This document shows, piece after piece, positions 52,860 through 64,000 of a DNA stretch of 64,000 nt (the stretch's first letter is position 1; every line of letters starts with the position of its first letter). The notes beneath the pieces were generated by a model, which ran no database searches, was not told the origin of the DNA, and worked only from the letters and a program-made list of their open reading frames with translations. A program made the position numbers and the translations under genes. The stretch spans positions 2,542,001 through 2,606,000 of the forward strand of contig NC_135208.1 of assembly GCF_050948175.1 (NCBI RefSeq). The letters run 5' to 3'. Source of the DNA: Xylocopa sonorina (lineage: Eukaryota; Arthropoda; Insecta; Hymenoptera; Apidae).

Positions 52860-54000
52860 AGAAAAGGTACATTCACTTATTTATATTTAATTCACATTTT
52901 TCTTAATCTCTTTCTGTTTCGTATGAATTATGTTTCAAGAAAATCAAATATCATTTCATAGAATAGAATAGAAGTTTTCATTTATTATTTCATTTTTTTA
53001 TTTCTCATTGTAATTTTTCATTTAATTCTGAAGAAAATTTCGACGTTCACTTATTTCTATTTAATTTGTATTCCTTTTAATCTCTTCCTGCTTCGTATGA
53101 GTTATTTTCGAAAAAATCGAACATCATTTTGTAGAGTTTTTCATTTAATTCTGAGGAAAATTTCGACTAATCATTTATTTCTATTCAATTCACAATTATT
53201 TTCCAAAAGAAACCAAATATCATTTCATACAATAGAATTTTTCATTTAATTTCAAACATAATTTGGAGTAATCACTTATTTTGGTGTTCACTTATTTCTA
53301 TTCAATTCACAATCTTTTTATAAATTTTCAGCTTCATATAAATTATTTTCCAAAAAAATCAAACATCTTTTCGTATAATAGAATTTTTCATTTAATTGTA
53401 AGGAAAATTTATATTAATGGAAATTACATTTATAGAAATTAGTATTTGTAGAAATTCTTATTTATAGAAATTAATATTTGTAGAAATTAATATTTGTAGA
53501 AACTAATATTTATAGAAATTTATATTTATAGAAGATCATATTTATTCACTATCTTTTTAATATCTTTCTGCTTCATATGAATTATTTTCCAAAAAACAAA
53601 ACATCATTTCATATAATAGAATTTTTTATTTTAATCTGAAGAAAATTTCATTAACAAGTAATTATTTCTAATTATTTACAGATATAATTGAAAAACATCC
53701 TTTTTTTTTTCATTTTAATTTTCCATTACAAAATGTTTCGTTTTAATTTTAATTTGAAGAAAATTTCATTAGGTATAATAATTGAAGAACAGCTTTTTAT
53801 TTTTCATTTTTCATTTTTCTATTTTTCATTTTAATTTTGCATTTAAAAATTTGTTCATTTTTAATTTTAATCTGATAAGAAAATTTCAACTAATCACTTA
53901 TAACTATTCACAGGTATAATTGAAGAACATCTTTATATTTTTCATTAAAAAATGTTGCATTTCGAATTTTAATCTGATAAGAAAATTTCATTAATAAGTA
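52860..54000. repeat. Degenerate tandem array, unit about 120-140 bp
   Basis: TTCACTTATTTCTATT, TTCCAAAAAAATCAAA and ATAGAATTTTTCATTTAATT recur about eight times with heavy divergence. A short (TTTATAGAAATTAATA)n patch sits at 53410-53540. Confidence 0.7.
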
Positions 54001-54062
54001 ATTATTTGTAACTATTTGCAGGTATAATTGAATAAGAAGAAGGCAGAGGCTGAGGTACGTAC

Positions 54063-54086
54063 CTTCTTCTTGCGCGAGTGAGACAT
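54063..54086 (-). CDS. Possible first coding exon (MSHSRKKK) with strong donor
   Basis: On the minus strand ATG with adenine at -3 opens MSHSRKKK and meets a strong GTACGT donor in phase 0. It lies in a unique island (54000-54300) about 7 kb upstream of ClC-a exon 1. It could be a distal ClC-a first exon spliced to the proximal acceptor of exon 2 or to exon 3, both phase 0, or the start of an unrelated gene. The sequence cannot decide. Confidence 0.25.
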
Positions 54087-54100
54087 CCTCGTCGCACAGG

Positions 54101-54800
54101 TTTTTCACCAGGCACAGATCGCACGATTAACAGAGGATCCTAGCGAATTGTTCGTATTTATCGGTTAGATCAAACCACGGGTGGAGCAGTAAATTAAAAC
54201 GAGCAAAGAGATAGATAATGGACCGGAAAGGATTGCCGACTCTGCAAATTTGTTTAGATTTAAGCGAGCGTCATTAGCTGCTAGCGATTAAAGCGCTTTG
54301 GGTTCAGATTTAAAAGAGTTTTAGAGGTCCTCGATTAATATTCAGTAGCTGTAGGTGTTAAAAATTGTATTTGAGATTGCTAGAAAGTATTATTTGGTTT
54401 TAATTAGTTGATTGATTAATATTGAGGCATGAAACATCGATTGTTGCTTAAAAAGGCGAATTAAAATAGCTTTGAGAGCAAAGAAAAGTTGTTATTTGTT
54501 AAGAAATGTATTTGGAAATGTATTGGAGTTGATAGAAAGTATATTTTGTTTTTATTAGCTGATAAATTAATGTTCAGTCATCGATTGTTGCTTGAAACGC
54601 TAATTAAGATAGTTAAAGATCTTAAAAAATGTATTTGTGGTTGCTAGAAAGCATTATTTGCTTTTTATCAGCTGATGCTATTTTGTAAAGATGACGGGAT
54701 TTTGTAAAGATGATTTAAAGATGACAAGATTACTTGTTTTCCTTTCATTTTGGTTGTGAAATATTGGATATGTAATTGTGAATTTATAAATGCTCGAGAG
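54101..54800. other. Mostly unique spacer
   Basis: Contains a diverged duplication of about 110 bp (GCTAGAAAGTATTATTTG and ATTAGTTGATTGATTAATA near 54380, 54530 and 54645). No gene is seen. Confidence 0.4.
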
Positions 54801-56260
54801 TTGAGTTTGTGGAATCTGTGTTTGTAGAAATTTATATTTGGAGGTGTTTGTAGAATTTTATATTTGTAGAAATTAATATTTAGAGAAATTTATGTTTGTA
54901 GAAATTAATATTTAGAGCAATTTATGTTTGTAGAAATTAATATTCAAGGATATTAATATTTAGAACAATTTATACTTTTAGAAATTAATATTTGTAGATA
55001 TTAATATTTAGAGAAATTAATATTTGTAGCTATTAATATTTAGAGAAATTAATATTTGTAGAAATTAATATTTAGAGAAATTAATATTTGTAGAAATTAA
55101 TATTTAGAGAAATTTATATTCGTTGAAATTAATATTGAGAGAAATTTATATTCGTTGAAATTAATATTTATGGTAATTAATCTCCATAGAAATTTATATT
55201 TGTAGAAATTAATATTTAGAAAAATTTATATTCGTGGAAATTAATATTTAGAGAAATTTATATTCGTGAAAATTAATATTTATGATAATTAATGTTTAGA
55301 GAAATTAATATTTGTAGAAATTAAGATTTAGAGAAATTTATATTCGTGGAAATTAATATTTATGGTAATTAATCTCCATAGAAATTTATATTTGTACAAA
55401 TTAATATTTAGAGAAATTTATGTTTGTAGAAATTAATATTTAGAGCAATTTATGTTTGTAGAAATTAATATTCAAGGATATTAATATTTAGAACAATTTA
55501 TACTTTTAGAAATTAATATTTGTAGATATTAATATTTAGAGAAATTAATATTTGTAGCAATTAATATTTAGAGAAATTAATATTTGTAGAAATTAATATT
55601 TAGAGAAATTAATATTTGTAGAAATTAATATTTAGAGAAATTTATATTCGTTGAAATTAATATGGAGAGAAATTTATATTCGTTGAAATTAATATTTATG
55701 GTAATTAATCTCCATAGAAATTTATATTTGTAGAAATTAATATTTAGATAAATTTATATTCGTGGAAATTAATATTTAGAGAAATTTATATTCGTTGAAA
55801 TTAATATTGAGAGAAATTTATATTCGTTGAAATTAATATTTATGGTAATTAATCTCCATAGAAATTTATATTTGTAGAAATTAATATTTAGATAAATTTA
55901 TATTCGTGGAAATTAATATTTAGAGAAATTTATATTCGTGAAAATTAATATTTATGATAATTAATGTTTAGAGAAATTAATATTTGTAGAAATTAAGATT
56001 TAGAGAAATTTATATTCGTGGAAATTAATATTTATGGTAATTAATCTCCATAGAAATTTATATTTGTAGAAATTAATATTTAGAAAAATTTATATTCGTG
56101 GAAATTAATATTTAGAGAAATTAATATTTGTAGAAATTAAGATTTAGAGAAATTTATATTCGTGAAAATTAATATTTATGATAATTAATGTTTAGAGAAA
56201 TTAATATTCATAGAAATTTATGTTTGCAGAAATTAATATTTATGGTAATTTAAATTTACA
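54800..56260. repeat. GAAATTAATATTTAGA minisatellite, left array
   Basis: Units of about 30 bp (GAAATTAATATTTAGAGAAA and TTTATATTCGT) arranged in higher-order blocks marked by GGTAATTAATCTCCATAG near 55160, 55350, 55690, 55830 and 56020. Confidence 0.9.
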
Positions 56261-57464
56261 AAACTTCAATTAGTTTCCTCTTGCCATTGATTTAACATCA
56301 ATACCACACTGGACAAAAGAGTACCAAAGTGTTACGACTCGCCAGTCTCCCAATGAGTCTTCTATTGCCAACTAATTGCTGCAAAAATGGATTTTCAAGT
56401 GACAAAACGTTCTATTCAACCTCACAGAGACAACAACACCAGACAACAATCGCTGGTTTATTAAACGAACGAAACGAGCGAGGAATTATGCAAAATGAGA
56501 GGACATTTTTACTAAAAGACATAAAAGCCTTTTCACAAATTGCAGAATTGTGGTTTCGTGGCATAATAGGTCGACGTTGGCTCTTTTTACGACTAAAATT
56601 ATTGTTTTACAGACAAACAGGTGATTAGTACACACGTAATCCTATTACAATTGCAAATCTTCAGATTTTCAGCTCGTTTACTTAAGTTCTTCAGTTTTTT
56701 TAGAATATTCTGTTTGTTTATCTTTATTTAGCTTCCTCGATCAGCTTTGCAATCTTTCTTAATTCGTTTTAAACTAGAAAACACAATTTCGAAGAGGTTT
56801 CTCATGAAAAAGTATTGCAAAAGTGAAATTGTCAGGATTGGAATTGAAATCAGCCAACATTTAAGGATCACGAGTGGAATTTTGACCAGAATTCGCTTGA
56901 GACGATCTTCGAAACTCGATAGACTTTCACTGGCAAGAAAAAATAGTAGTTGAGTACTTAGAATCGCGAAAATCTCGCTCAAGAATGAATTCTACGGATA
57001 CTCTTTGGTGACCAACGAGTCGATTGAGAACCTTGAATTGCGTGAAACACGTGGCCAGTTTTTCTAACGAGGTAAAGAATTGCTCTGCTTCCACGAATGG
57101 ACTCTAACAAAGCTGCTTTGCGTTGCATTTCGATTCGAGGACTACCATAAATGAGAAAATCACGATGGTTATCGAATTAGGAGAGATTACGTGTTCAGAA
57201 CGCGGAAGCAGTTTGCAAAATTGATATTCGTTCGTTACGTGGTTGTACAATCGAAATTGTCTCGTTGGAAAACGAAGTTTCTGTGGTAAATGGCTTTGGT
57301 TGTGTGTCTGGTTGCCTTGCAGATGGCTCAGTTGCAGGACAGAAGGGCGAGTCGATATTGTAGGTTGTGGCGATACCGACTTCCACTCGACTGGAATTAT
57401 ATTCGTTTCTATTTCGAGAGAAAGAAATTATTCTGTGGAAAAATTAGGATTATTTTTTATTTAG
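56261..57464. other. Unique segment between inverted arrays
   Basis: Non-repetitive, about 1.2 kb. A plus-strand frame (56329-56628; first ATG at codon 9) has a protein-like composition (LLNERNERGIMQNERTFLL). A minus-strand frame (56728-56982) is hydrophobic (IPLVILKCWLISIPILTISL) with at most two membrane-like stretches. Neither matches a family I know, and neither has good splice or start context. Confidence 0.25.
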
Positions 57465-58560
57465 AAATATAAATAGTCATGAATATAAATTTCTGTAAAT
57501 ATTAATTTCTATAGATATAAGTTCCATAAATATAAATTGCTGTAAGTATAAATTTGTAGAAATATTAATTTTTGGAAATATTAATTGATAGAAATATTGA
57601 TTACTACAAATATAAATTTCCATAAATAAGAATTTCTATAAGTGTAGGTTCCATTGATATAAATTTCACTAAATATTAATTTCTACAAGTATGAATTTCT
57701 AGAAATGTGATCTTCTACAAATATAAATTTCTAGAAATATTAGTTTCAATAAACATAAAATTCTATAAATTTGAACTTCTACAAATATAAAATTCTCAAT
57801 AAGTAGTAATTTCTGCAAATATAAATTTGTATAAATATTAATTTCTTTAAATAAGGATTTCTCCAAATATAAAATTCTATAATTAGTAATATCTGCAAAT
57901 ATAAATTTCCACAAATATTAGTTTCTATAAATAAGAATTTCTGCAAATATTAATTTCTATAAATGTAGATTCATTAATGTAAATTTCTATAAATATTAAT
58001 ATCTTTAAATTTAGGTTCCATCAATATAAATTGCTATAAATATTAATTTCTACAAATATAAAATTCTATAATTAATAATATCTGCAAATATAAATTTCTA
58101 TAAATGTAAGTTTCACTAATGTAAATTTCGATAAATATTAATACCTTTAAATTTAGGTTCCAGAAATATAAATTTCTGTAAAAATTAATTTCTACAGATA
58201 TAGGTTCCATAAATATAAATTGCTATAAGTATTAATTTGTAGAAACATTAGTTTTTAGAAATATTAATTTGTAGAAATATTAATTTTTGGAAATATTAAT
58301 TGGTAGAAATATTAATTTTTGAAAATATTAATTTGTAGAAATATTAATTACTACAAATATGAATTTCTATAAATGTAGGTTCCAGAAATATAAATTTCTA
58401 TAAATATTAATATCTATAAATATAGGTTCCATTACTATAAATTCCTCTAAATATTAATTTCTACAAATATAAATTTCTGTAAATATTAATTTCTATAAAT
58501 GTAACTTCCATAAATATAAATCTCTAAAAATTTATATCTATAAAAATTTGCATTTATAAA
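57465..58560. repeat. GAAATTAATATTTAGA minisatellite, right array (inverted)
   Basis: Units such as AATATAAATTTCTATAAATA and TTAATTTCTACAAATA are the reverse complement of the left array. Together the two arrays form an inverted pair around a 1.2-kb unique centre. Confidence 0.88.
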
Positions 58561-58590
58561 ACTCCTTTTATTTACAGAAATTAATATTTG

Positions 58591-58594
<4 letters not shown>

Positions 58595-58628
<34 letters not shown>
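58595..58628. repeat. (CT)n microsatellite
   Basis: About 17 CT dinucleotides in an unbroken run. Confidence 0.95.
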
Positions 58629-58634
<6 letters not shown>

Positions 58635-58749
58635 TTTAATAAAAACCAATACTCATAGAAATTTTATATTTGCAGGAAATTTACATTTGGAGAAATGAAT
58701 ATTACACCTCTGATCACATATTAAGGACATCGCAGACAATCGTGTAATA

Positions 58750-59573
58750 ATGTGGGGTTCAAAAGCTATCATTCCCACATTATTTATTACCACGTTATCG
58801 AGCAGAATGCTCCAGCAAGAAGAATATCTTCTCTTTCTTTTTATTGTCTTACAAACCGTTATCGCTCACGAGGTACGATTAAAAGTCGTAAATTGGCGTT
58901 ATCGCATGAGTCACGTAGCGAGAAACGTCCTTTTGCAAATCTAAGTGCTACCACTTAAATATTTCACTCAAAATTCACTGATAATACAGATTAGTAAATT
59001 TTAAAAGGTCCCAATACTCTATATTCCAGTAAATTTAGTTTACAGATGATTGAGCTTGCAAATTAAATCTTCTTTACTAATAAAATTCATATCTTTTGCA
59101 AATTTAAGTACTTCTACTTAAATATTTCATTGAAAATTCACTGATAATAGAGATTAGCAAATGAAATTTTGCAAGAGGGTGGAATTTAAAAGAATTCAAT
59201 ACTCTGAATCTCAGTGAATTTAATTTGTAAACTGTTCGTGAATTAAATTCACCTTTTGCAACACCAAAATACTTAAATATTTTATTGAGAATTGATTGAT
59301 AATAGAAATTAACAATTGAAATTTGCAAGAGGGTGAAATTTGAGAGGTCCCAGTACTCTAAATCCTAATGAATCTAATTCCCAAATAGTTTAATTCGCCA
59401 ATTAAATTCATCTTTTCCAAATCCAAGTACTTCTACTCAAACATTTCATGTAAAAATCCCAATCAACAGGACAATAACATAATAATCGCCATATTTTACA
59501 GAATAAGACGCTGCACGAGCAAGTTTCGAGGCAAGTTTCGACTCTAACAGCTCTACACGATAAGCAACGCTAA
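58750..59573 (+). CDS. Speculative two-exon small secreted peptide
   Basis: Exon 58750-58872 is open for 41 codons. An internal ATG at 58807 starts a signal-peptide-like stretch, EEYLLFLFIVLQTVIA, ending at a GTACGA donor in phase 0. An AG after TATTTTACAG at 59501 opens a phase-0 exon (59502-59573) of 23 codons, NKTLHEQVSRQVS to a stop. The product would be 45 or 64 residues. No homologue is known to me, and the pairing rests only on splice motifs, phase and the hydrophobic leader. Two similar phase-0 terminal exons lie downstream (59879-59965 and 61815-61901). Confidence 0.2.
59000..59480. repeat. Tandem array, unit about 130 bp, 3-4 copies
   Basis: AAGTACTTCTACTTAAATAT, TTCACTGATAATAGAGATTA and TTGCAAGAGGGTG recur. 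A diverged relative lies at 61270-61650. Confidence 0.75.
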
Positions 59574-59763
59574 ACAGGAAGGAAGGGCCCAATAATTGGA
59601 CAAACGTTCTTCTCGAAAACGCAATCGTGCGACGCTACTGTTGACGCATCACGCGTAGGTAATTCGTTCCTCGGGGCCATGTGACTGGCATTAACTAATT
59701 CAGCGCTCTAATGTACCGGCATGGGGTCATGGACCCATCCATGGCACATCCGCCATCGTGGTT

Positions 59764-60681
59764 CCCAACAGCTCCACTAAAGCTATGTAGAATATTGCAA
59801 TATCAGGTCGATGCACAAAAGAGGAACGTCGGTTTTAAACGGACCACCACCTTTTTTTCTGACAAATTTTATTAACAGAAGGAGCTGTTGGTTGTTCATC
59901 TCTCATATTACCATGTTCCATGCCTCATAGAACTTGCAAACATCATTCAGAAACCAACTAATTAAAATTATTGAGATTGTACCAACCAATTATTCTGTTC
60001 TCATTGCAAAAGATGAATGAAAAGTGTCAGCAAATGCATTTCCAAGGTGATAGCTAATTAGAGAATGCTTTGCAGTATAATTTGCACTATTGAACAGTAA
60101 AAAATATCCATTAAATAATTAATTATTTAATAAAAATAGATTATTTTGATTTTCATTCGTTTTCATCGAAAAACATGAATGAAAAGTGTCAGCAAATGCA
60201 TTTCTAACATTATAGTTAATTAGAGAATGCTTCAAAGTATAATTTGAGCTATTGAACAGTAAAAAATTTCCATAAAACAATTAGTAATGTTAATAATATC
60301 TAATAAAAACACTTTTTTTTAATTTTCATTCATTTCCATTGAAAAACATGAATGAAAAGTGTTAGCAAATGCATTTCCAACGTGATAGCTAATTAGAGAA
60401 TGCTTTGAAGTATAATTAGCACTATAGAACAATTGAAAATTTCTAAAAAACAATGAATTATTTAATAAAAACACATTCTTCTACTTTCCACTCATTTTCA
60501 TTGCAAAAGATGAATGAAAATTGTCAGCAAATGCATTTTAAACTCCATGGCTAGTTAAAGAATTGTTTGCAGTATAATTTGCACTATAGAACAATTGAAA
60601 ATTATTATTAAACAATGAATTATTTAATAAAAACACATTCTTTTGATTTTCATTCGTTTTCATTGGAAAACATGAATGAAA
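59764..60681. repeat. Segmental duplication, copy 1
   Basis: Begins CCCAACAGCTCCACTAAAGC and contains GTTCATCTCTCATATTACCA, then 4 internal units of about 160 bp (GATGAATGAAAAGTGTCAGC, AAATGCATTTCCAA, TTAGAGAATGCTTTG). Copy 2 begins immediately after. Confidence 0.8.
59879..59965 (+). other. Possible terminal exon, first copy (28 codons)
   Basis: After TTTTATTAACAG a phase-0 frame reads KELLVVHLSYYHVPCLIELA and stops at 59965. It matches 61815-61901; differences include three synonymous changes and four replacements, of which V/I and T/S are conservative. That mild pattern could mean coding constraint or simply recent duplication. Confidence 0.2.
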
Positions 60682-62570
60682 ATTCCCAACAGCTCCACTA
60701 AAGCTATGTAGAATATATCAAGTCGATGCACAAAAGAGGAATGTCAATTTTAAATGACCACAACTTGTTTTTTGAGAAATTTTATTAATCAAAATAAGAG
60801 TCAGTAGAAACAGAACTATAACAAAATACTAGAATAAGAATTATTAAAAGAGAACGCTAAAATTAGAGTCATTAGAACGGAACAGTAGAATAAGAGTCAT
60901 TAGAACAGAATAAAATGTTGCCAGGGGGATAAAAGCTTATTTATGCCAGTAGTTTAAAAATTTCTGGGGTTTTGGAGGCGACCAAAGAGGCGTTCGAGGC
61001 GTTTAAGGCATTATCTTCGTTTTTCAAGCATTTCTTGAGAGAAAAATTGTTAGAGATGCTTGAAAAAGATGGTCCAGAGTATTTATAGCGTTTTCATAAA
61101 TTATTTTAAATGTAAAATGGACTTAAAAAACTTTCTATTAGGTTTATGCAGAAGGAATGTTGGTTCTTGTATGGTTGAACCTTATCATTGAAATTAAAAT
61201 GAAGTTCTAGATAAATTTAATCCTTTTGCATCAATCTAATAGAAAGTTTTCTGAGTCAATTTTGTTACTAGAGGGTAAAATTAGTATTCAAGAGGGTAAA
61301 TTTTATATTTGCAATAAGGTGAATATAATATTAACAAAAGAATAAATTTGCATTGCAAAAAAGACGAAGTTCTTTTGCAGAATAGTGACTTTAAATTGCA
61401 AAAGAATAAGTTTGCATTGCGAAAGAATGGACTTAATTTGCCAAAGGTGTGAATATAATTTGCAAACGGTTGAGTTTAATTTACAAATGGTCGAGTTCGC
61501 GAATTAAATCTTCTTTGCTAATTAAATTCACCTTTCGCAAATCAAATACTTCTATTTAAATATTTCCTTTAAAATTCGCTGATAATAGGAATTAAATTAT
61601 TTAACAAATAGAATATAATAGAAATAATCAAATGAAATTTATAAAAAGGTTTGCAATAGAAAATCTCTAAATCTCAAGCAAACCAATTCACAATCAAGCA
61701 TCTATGCGTTCCTCTTTCAACTCCACAACAATAGATACCAAAGAAAAAAAAAACAAAGCAGTCTCGTGGTCTACAAGTCCCCTCGATAACCCTGTTTACC
61801 ATTCTCTGGAACAGAGGGAGCCGTTGGTCGTTCATCTCTCATATTACCACATTCCATGCCTCATAGAACTTGCAAACATAATTCAGGAACCAAGTAATTA
61901 AAATTATTGAGATTGTACCAACTAATTATTCTGTTCTCATTGCAAAAGATGAATGAAAAGTGTCAGCAAATGCATTTACAACGTGATAGCTAATTAGAGA
62001 ATGCTTTGCAGTATAATTTGCACTATTGAACAGTAAAAAATTTCCATAAAACAAGGAATAATGTAATAAAAACGAATTATTTTAATTTTCATTCATTTTC
62101 ATCGAAAAACATGAATGAAAAGTGTCAGCAAATGCATTTCCAATGTGATAGTTAATTAGAGAATGCTTCGAAGTATAATTTGCACTATTGAACGGTAAAA
62201 AATTTCCATTAAATAATTAATTATTTAATAAAAATAGATTATTTTGATTTTCATTCGTTTTCATCGAAAAACATGAATGAAAAGTGTCAGCAAATGCATT
62301 TCTAACATTATAGTTAATTAGAGAATGCTTCAAAGTATAATTTGAGCTATTGAACAGTAAAAAATGTCCATAAAACAATTAATAATGTTAATAATATTTA
62401 ATAAAAACACATTTTTTAATTTTCATTCATTTCCATTGAAAAACATGAATGAAAAGTGTTGCCAAATGCATTTCTGACATAATAACTAATTAGAGAATGC
62501 TTTGAAGTATAATTTGCACTATAGAACAATTGAAAATTATTATTAAACAATGAATTGTTTAATAAAACCC
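60682..62570. repeat. Segmental duplication, copy 2, split by about 1 kb
   Basis: The left part 60682-60788 repeats the start of copy 1, then about 1.03 kb of other sequence (60789-61814) intervenes, and the match resumes at 61815 and runs to about 62570. The break falls just before the CAG acceptor-like triplet. The intervening segment has no transposon ends that I can see. Confidence 0.75.
61815..61901 (+). other. Possible terminal exon, second copy (28 codons)
   Basis: After CTCTGGAACAG a phase-0 frame reads REPLVVHLSYYHIPCLIELA and stops at 61901. It is the duplicate of 59879-59965. No protein family is recognised. Confidence 0.2.
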
Positions 62571-63190
62571 GCTTAGAGCCCCTTAACTAGACTTGCTTCA
62601 CCCCTAGTCACATACAATCAAGCAGTGCACAATTTCTGTGGTACAATCTGACATACTACACAATATACAACAGCATATGAGCCAATTTTAATTACACGCA
62701 GCCACAAACATACCTCAGAAACCAACTAATTAAAATTATCTCAGAACAACAAAACATTAACATTGTTTTTTCTTTTTTAATTAGATACAAACTCAAGATT
62801 CAGCTATTTCAAGCAAAGAAGGAAGAAAAAGGAGTCTCCAATCCCTCTGGCAGCACCTCAAGACTTACATTAACTAAATTAGCAAGAGCAATTAAAATTA
62901 CAAAGCGTGACAGAGTTTCATTAATCTTCATAAGTCCAAATTTCTTATTCTTCGTGTGATTCACGATAAGATCGTTATAAAAGCCAATAATCCCAATCGA
63001 TCGACATTACACAACGCTCTAACTTTATTTCCACCGATAATCGCGCGTTTCGATCAGTAATGAGCGCAATCGAGCTCCAGCGAGCAAGTCCAAGGACGCC
63101 GTCATCATCATCGACCGCAAACGCTGTTACATCATCGAATCAACGAAACGAGCACGCGACACAGCGTAAAACAAACAAAACCGGTGCCCA
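62571..63190. other. Unique spacer
   Basis: Mixed-composition DNA with a somewhat GC-richer part (63000-63180). No frame, splice pair or RNA gene can be supported. Confidence 0.4.
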
Positions 63191-64000
63191 CATTCATATA
63201 AAACTTGCAAACTAACAAATACAAAGTTTATTTGAGACTTAAAACACCACTGAACTCGCCAAAAATTAATTAAACACAATGTAATTCGATTTTAACCAGT
63301 CTCATCAATTCTAAAGATTGTCAGATGTTCAGAAAATACTCACAAAATTCGTTTGAGACTTAAGCCACGACTGAACTCGCCAAAAATTAATTAAACACAA
63401 TGTAATTCGATTTTAACCAGTTTCATTAATTTAAAAAATTACCAAATGTTCAGAAAATATTGTAGATTAATCAAACTATTTTTTTTAGGACGAGTTTCAT
63501 AGATTCAACGCCCACAAAATTCGCAAGCTCTTCACAAGCCCTCAGCTGATTAAAATTGTAATAGATACCACTTAATTAATTCGATTTTAACCAATTCCAT
63601 CAATTTTTAAAATTGTCAACTGTTCAGAAAATGCTCTAAATTAACCAAACTATTTTTTTTAGGACGAGTTTCATTGATCCAACGCCCACAAAATTCGCAA
63701 GCCCTCAGCTGATTGAATTGGTAACAGATACCACTTAATTAATTCGATTTTAACCAGTTTTATCAATTTTAAAAATTACCAAAGGTCTAGAAAATACTCT
63801 AAATGAATCAAACTATTTTTTTTAGGACGAGTTTCATTGGTTCAACGTCCACAGAATTCACGAACCCTCAGTTGATTGAAATGGTAACAGATACCACTTA
63901 ATTAATTCGATTTTAACCACTTTTATCAATTTTAAAAATGAAGAAAGGTCTAGAAAATACTCTAAATGAATCAAACAGTCTTTTTTCGAACGACTTTCAT
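63191..64000. repeat. Tandem array, unit about 165-170 bp, 4-5 copies, runs off the window
   Basis: TTAATTAATTCGATTTTAAC, AACTATTTTTTTTAGGACGA and GTTTCATTGATTCAACGCCC recur. Each unit contains T-run plus AG, a strong acceptor-like site. Confidence 0.85.

Noticed and set aside
56329..56982. Genes in the unique segment between inverted arrays
   Set aside because: The plus frame has no ATG at its start and no known family; the minus hydrophobic frame is too short and weak to call a receptor fragment.
1..64000. Intact transposons or viral-like genes
   Set aside because: No reverse transcriptase, integrase, transposase or capsid-like frame was found on either strand.

Overview
The window comes from an animal genome, most likely an insect and probably a hymenopteran (bee, ant or wasp). 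It holds two spliced protein genes with GT-AG introns and in-phase exons, AT-rich DNA with scattered CpG-rich islands, a short interstitial run of the insect telomere motif TTAGG, and no operons or bacterial signals. The species cannot be named from the sequence.

Layout. Positions 1-6330 are tandem arrays with no convincing gene. Positions 6689-18905 (+) hold a complete ten-exon carotenoid oxygenase gene of the ninaB/BCO/RPE65 family (644 residues), with all four iron-ligand histidines. Positions 22406-47123 (-) hold a complete fourteen-exon CLC-2-type chloride channel gene (ClC-a orthologue, 977 residues), with pore motifs, gating glutamate and two CBS domains. The genes converge tail to tail across about 3.5 kb of repeats and probable 3' UTR. 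ClC-a has a 14-kb first intron and two possible alternative first exons (34150-34160 and 54063-54086). Positions 47.2-64 kb hold the tandemly repeated ClC-a 5' flank, more arrays and a few unique islands; one island has a weak candidate for a small secreted peptide gene.

The two genes have no known shared pathway. NinaB makes retinoids for the visual chromophore; ClC-a is a plasma-membrane chloride channel.

Most of the non-coding DNA is minisatellite arrays (units about 9 to 215 bp). Several are local copies of neighbouring functional sequence: splice-acceptor/exon-start decoys in ninaB intron 1, acceptor-like units in intron 6, and repeats of the ClC-a 5' flank. Other points of interest are a 229-bp near-perfect foldback in ninaB intron 4, three 5S-rRNA-like sequences with a shared downstream AGCGTTTTTT tail in ClC-a intron 1, a compact two-stem hairpin in ClC-a intron 7, and inverted arrays flanking a unique segment at 56-57 kb. 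No reverse transcriptase, transposase, tRNA or CRISPR array was recognised. Exon boundaries were read by eye from splice consensus and reading phase; total coding lengths divide by three for both genes.
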